Of a stretch of 64,000 bases of DNA, positions 55,901 to 61,900 are shown piece after piece (position 1 is the first letter of the stretch; each line of letters starts with the position of its first letter). Source of the DNA: Rhinopomastus cyanomelas (lineage: Eukaryota > Chordata > Aves > Bucerotiformes > Rhinopomastidae). The translations under genes and the position numbers were made by a program. The stretch is taken from assembly GCA_013400115.1 (NCBI GenBank), contig VXBP01007098.1, positions 1,964,513 through 2,028,512 of the forward strand, given 5' to 3'. Below the pieces are notes generated by a model, which saw only the letters and a list, made by a program, of their open reading frames with translations, did no database searches and was not told the origin of the DNA.

Positions 55901-58900
55901 TGTGCTTCTGTAAGACAAGACAATGCAAATGGCTAAGATAAGCAACTGAGTAGGAAACAGGGAGATGGATTGACACAAGTTTTAATTAGCAAGTTGCTGT
56001 GATAGCTCATCTTCTTTCTCTAAATCTCTGGCAATTTATATTTTTTGTCTTCTCATTAGCTCACTCATTAATAAATTCCACAAGCAATGCCATAGGTCAT
56101 GCTTGTCAACTCAAACCCTAAGTCTTCAACCTAATATCTGTATTGCTTCACTCCTGGCAAGCTCAAAACTCTTGGATTAACCAATCCTTTTAACTGCACA
56201 ATCAAAATCACTGATCATATTCTGGAGACACAAACACAAAAATTAGTAACTCCTTGTTTAAGTGAGAAATTAATGTTTGTAAGAAAGCGGCATTAATGAA
56301 AAATTGGTTTTGTACTAGAGAAATGAGGCCAAAAAGAAATTAAGCATAAATGTTTTGATGGTTTTCGTATTTTAGAACAGAAATAGTATTTTTTAGAAAA
56401 TAATTTTCCTTAGTAATTAGTCCCAGAATTTTAAAAACACAAAAACTGCAGATATAAGAACAGCTTCTGCAGGGTTTTCCCAGTTTGGTGGCACTCAGTT
56501 AAAACTCCTCCTACACATTGACTGAGTGCCATGTGTATCACATTCACTTTGGATTTTAGCATTTTCTTTTTAAAAATGCATCAAAGAAGATACAAACAAT
56601 TCACGCTGAATGTATTTTCTCATCGGGGCCTGTAAAATATACATTTTTACCTATAATGTAATAGGATCAGGTCATTAGGCTCATATTCTGTAAACAGCTT
56701 GGGAATGTATACCAAACAAGCCAGTGAAAATTCATACCCAGAAGCAGATGGTGAGAATAGCAAAGCTAAGCAAAGAGAGGCTTAATTGCAAATTCTATCC
56801 AACTAAGCAAAACGGTGGCATTCTACATTCATGGCAATTTTCTTCGCAAAGGGCTCACATCAGTGTGCAGGTTGAGGCAGGGGGAGGGCACTTCTGCATC
56901 ATTCATCAGGCCAATGACTACTTGGAGAATTGCCACCAATTAAACAGCATTCGTGTACAGTTGGCACCGACTTCTTAGTGCTGCACGCTACGTAAAATTT
57001 TATGGCTTGTTTTCTTGCCAAAAGCAACACATCTAATGTTTTTTCTGTTAAATTAAAAATCAATGGGAGATTTAAAGTTGGCCTTCTGCAAGAAGACAAG
57101 TAATTCAATTTCCTCTGATACAGTTCTCATTTAGAGTGAGCCAAATTAACAGTGCATGGACCAGATATGTGAGAAATAAAATCACATCAATAGAAAGCTT
57201 TAATGTTTCCCTGCTTCTTCTCTATCTCACAATAAAAGAAGAGCAAAAGCCTTTTGTGACCAAAAAAGGAACTTTGATTAAAGAAAATTGCACCTCATCC
57301 CTGCAAACAATGATTCAGTCAGTGTATTAATCTTCAGTAGGGTCTTCTCCTGAGTGTGTGAGCATTTACCGGAAGTTGCAGAAAGATCTCTTTGCTTTAA
57401 CTGATTATTTCATGGGTGCAACTTGGTATCTAATACAATCAAATTAAATATCTGTAGAAAGTGAGGAGCACTCTAAGATTTGGTTCCATATATACCTAGA
57501 ACATAATATTTCTCCATTTTTGTCAAAATTTCGGCATAAAAAATTTCAATAGTCAGGAGGCAGAGAAATGTCAAAGACAGAGCAGGTACCTAGGAGAAAG
57601 ACTCCAAATTTTCAATTTTAGCATTAAAATATAAAGTTCCGTGGAATACACTTTCATAACAGCTCAGCTGTAACGCACTACAGTTTATTCCTTACTCTTT
57701 CAAAGCCACATAAAAGTAAATTTCCCTTTAAATTTCTTACAGGATCCCATTTTATCTTGTATTACAATCCAACATGGGTTTTGGGAAAAAGATTGCTTTA
57801 AAATCCTCAGCAATATTATCACCAAACATGAAAGACAATATCCATTTCCTGAGGGTCTCCAATAAAAAATCCATCATCTAAGCAGTCACAGAAAAACAGC
57901 CCAACAGATAAAAATGTCACACGGAGAACTGCTGCTCCTTACCTTCTAGGTGCTCCATCCTCATGTGGTTGAATAATCACCACTTTTACTGTCACTGATG
58001 TTCGCAAAAGGTCAATCATTTGCTCATGAGTCAGCGTTGCCACAGCCACTTTACAGATCTCAACCAGGCGGCTCCCTTGCCGTAGGCCTGCCTTCCACGC
58101 AAAACCAAAGGGCTCCACATCGGCCACTATGCCTTCAAAGTTCACGTGGAAGCCAAGTTGGCCCAACCCGTTCCTCCGAAGGGTCATTTCCGTGGTTTCA
58201 CATCCTCTGGTCACTATCTAAAACAGCATGAGATAGTTCTGTTATTGTCAGGAAGCTCACTCTTGGACATGCAAACATTTACAAACATTTCAAACACTAT
58301 AAATCCACGCATGGCTTGACGTTAAAGATTTTTAACACACCAACAAATACAGTAATGTTTGTTAAACGCTGAATGAAGCTTTCTGCATAACACAAAGTGA
58401 CCAAAACCTTTTGCAAAGCTAAAAACCTCTCCTCAGTGGCATCAGCTGACCTGTGTCAAGCTCCTTTCCCCTTACCCACCATTAACATAACATCGAAATG
58501 CTTTGGTTCTAGCAGCTTTTCTTCTCCAAGAACAAAGCACTGAAGAGAATTTTAATTTACTTTGCCCTGTACTAGATTTCCAACTACTACCTATCTCCAG
58601 AAATGGCCCTTGCTAAAATGGAACAAGGGTTTTCATGATTTAGAAACAGAGAGATTATTTTCTCCACATCAAAGACAATCAAAGGAAGAATTCCTTCAGG
58701 AAAGGGTCATCAGATCTGGGACCAGGCTGCCCACGGAGGGGGCTAAATTGCCATCCCTGGAGGTGCTTCAAATTCATGTAGATCTGGAGCTTAGGGCATG
58801 GTTTAGCAGTGGGTTTGGGACAGTTGGGTTAAAGTCTCGATCCAATGACGTTACAGGTATTTTCCAACCTAAACAATTCTATGATTGGAAGTTAGGAAGC

Positions 58901-61900
58901 CAGTGTCCTGTACAGTCGGTTGTTTAGGACAGGTCTTTGCAAAGGTTGTTTTACATTCTGAGCTTTATTGAGAGGGCTATTTTGGAAGAGTCATTCACCC
59001 TCCACTGTCTACTTGAACCAGAATCACATGCAATCACAGAGTCATTCTGGTTGGAAAAGACCCCTGGGATCATCGAGTCCTACCATCAACCCCACTCTAC
59101 AAGTTCACCCCCAAACCAGATCCCGCAACACCACATCCGAGTGACTTCTAAACTCATCCAGGGATGGCTACCCAACCACCACTCTGGGCAGCCAATTCAC
59201 AGAGTCATTACGGATTGGAACGGACCTCGAAAGATCATCTAGTCCAATCCCCCTGCCACAGCAGGATCACCTAGACCAAGTCACACAGGAACACATCCAG
59301 GCGGGTTTTAAACGTCTCCAGAGGAAGACACTCCACAACCCCCCTGGGCAGCCTGTTCCAGTGCTCCGTCACCCTCACTGTGAAGCTGGATAGCTCACCA
59401 GTTTATTGTGTACTTCCCATAGAAGCATGACCCAACCTAATTCCAGGCTGTATAGTGAGGGAGTGGGACAGTGCAGCTAGTGAGATGTTGGCACTGTGAC
59501 TATGTCAGGGTGTCATAAAACCATTCCTTTCACTGCTGGAGGAAAATGCAGTCGACAAGGTGCAGCTTCATGGGAGATTTCAACTAACGTAAGACCCTGT
59601 TACCATTACACTGCTGCTTTTATTCCATTAGCACTGATGCAGCCATACAGACTGATCAGAGATATGGCAGAGCAGGAAAGCAGGGTGCTTTTACAAGTAG
59701 TTTCCAGAAGCATGGCAGGCAGGGAATGGGTCAGACCATCCCCTTCACTGGCAACTGTTATGGAAGTACATCTCTGTCATCAACAAGGGAACTTAACACA
59801 TAGCAAACATTAAGCTGTAAGTTACTTTCATTACTTCCTCTTTATAGTTCCTGGTTACACATTTCTTTTGTCCAAGTCTATTGTAGAGTCGGGGATGAGA
59901 GGCCTAACTTCTACTCCCTTTCCAGTTCACTGGCTGACTGGAAAAACTTTGGAGTGCTTCTGCAACTTAGACATGTAACTTGTTCAGTGACTGACACACG
60001 GTTTTCAGTATCTTAGTAGGTTTTAAAGAACCATTGACAAGTATCTATCACTCAGCAGAAAAAAAATGAGAACTTCCATACAAGAGAACAAAGTGTCAGA
60101 ACGCTGTGAGTTATTTTAAGTTTGTTGACCTGAGGGAGCTGGTCCACGCTTATGCTACTAGCCCATCATAAACTCAAGGTCATGAAATAGATAGCCATGG
60201 TTCATTAAGAGCTAATCTTCTGTGAGCTCTGAAACACTGGAGAAAGATCTTGCAAGGATCAGCCTTCCAAAGTTCATTTATATATAGTTTGGTTTTTCTG
60301 GTCTTTCTACTTTACATCAGTATTCTTCTCCATAAACACAGACCTATCTCTAGATTGACAAATCCCAGCTCTTTGTTTTAGTCTCAAAGTGATTGTCCTA
60401 GTTCAAACCAAAACTACAAGCTCAGCTTTCCACACACTTCATTTGTAGAGTCACATAAGTTTCTAGTCAACTGCATGATTTAATCCCAGGAAAAAAAATG
60501 CAGTTATTTCTTTCTCATTCAGGAAGTGCAACATTTGACTCAGTGATCTTAAGAAATGCCTTTACTAGTGATTGAAAAGGGTTAATAATCTAGTCACTGA
60601 AGTCTGATATGACATCAGCTTGAGCTTTCAACTTCAACATCTGCTGGCACATGTCGTTATTGACCTTAGCTGTGTTCTGAATGACTTTAAAGGTTTTTAA
60701 AGTATGCAGATGAAGTGCATAATCAGTTTTAAATACTTTTCAGCAGTTGTAATGGCCACCTTTGAGCTTCTGTATCAAAATGTTTATAAACACTGTAGAA
60801 AGCGTTCAACATCACAAAACAACTAGGCAGTAATATTAATAACCAGCCTACAAAAGAAAGGAAGAAGCAGAGCAAAATGTGAAAAATATGAAGCAAGAGT
60901 AAGGAATGATAAAAGTATTAAAAACAAGCAATGACAACTAATTCTTTGGAGCAATGTGAAAGTTGGATAGGTGGCACTGAAAGACAGAAGGCAGGCAGAG
61001 CTCATTTGAGATCAGGCTACAGTAAGTGAAAAGGGCAACAATCCTGATTTCAACACTGAAACCATCCATGGTCTTGGGCAAGTCTATCAGATTATTGGTT
61101 TCAAATTCCTCATCCCTGAAAATGGGTTGATAACAATTATCTCCCATGCTGTTGTGAAGATTATTGTTTGCAAATGCTCCCTGACGACTGTAAACCCTCT
61201 TGAAACACAAAACATAGGACACTTATTTCTATCTCAAAAGAGATGTAGACAACCTTATAGAAAAAACTGGAATAACAGTTTAGAAACTGAACTTACTTCA
61301 AGTCTTTGTACAATTTCTCTGACGTCTTCAGCACAATTGTCTGCTGCTGACAGAAGAATGCATTCTCCTCTTTCATAAAATATTTTTAAGCTCATTAATC
61401 CAGAGGTCCATCCAATCACATCTCTGCAGGAGCAGTTAAACACAACATTTTTGGATTCCTTTTCAATTAACATGATAAACTCATTGGAGATTCCAAGGAG
61501 ACAGTCAATGTCAGCTGACTGACCAAAATCCCGTGCAATCACATTCCACATGATTGCTCCAACACTGAAGAGATGAGCATCTTTCCTTGGTTTCACCTTC
61601 TCCTTTTTTTTTGCCCCCAAAGTAATAAAGCTAAACTTTGCTGAAGTGTCCACTGTTGCCGTGGTAACAAAGTTTTCTGCCAGATCTTTCAAGTATTCTT
61701 GACGTGTCCTTGTGGCCATGGCTCGGAATTTTTCTGATTTATGTGCCGCGTTTTCAGCATTAATCACTTTGGCTAAAAGGAAGTCCCTAAAGACTGCTGA
61801 TTTGGGGAAAGTTACTCCTTTGGGAATGGGTGGGCCAAATGGAGGTACATCTTTTGACCGTGAAACACCAACACTGGAAACAGAAAAAAAAATACAATGG

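Larger units (their letters stand above)
47112..57942 (-). other. SIPA1L2 intron, 10.8 kb
   Basis: Largest intron in the window, between the PDZ exon and the next. It holds a CR1 tail (49553-49600), a perfect 147-bp triplication (50279-50721), an internally deleted CR1 (51262-52290), a tRNA-CR1 SINE-like unit (52306-52467), a 43-bp duplication (52831-52905) and a CR1 cluster (54235-55918). The stretches 47112-49552, 52906-54234 and 55919-57942 show nothing I can name. Confidence 0.85.
58218..61296 (-). other. SIPA1L2 intron, 3.1 kb
   Basis: GT-AG intron just upstream of the PDZ exon. It holds three CR1 fragments (58660-58893, 59029-59197, 59199-59390). Nothing recognisable in 59391-61296. 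Confidence 0.85.
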
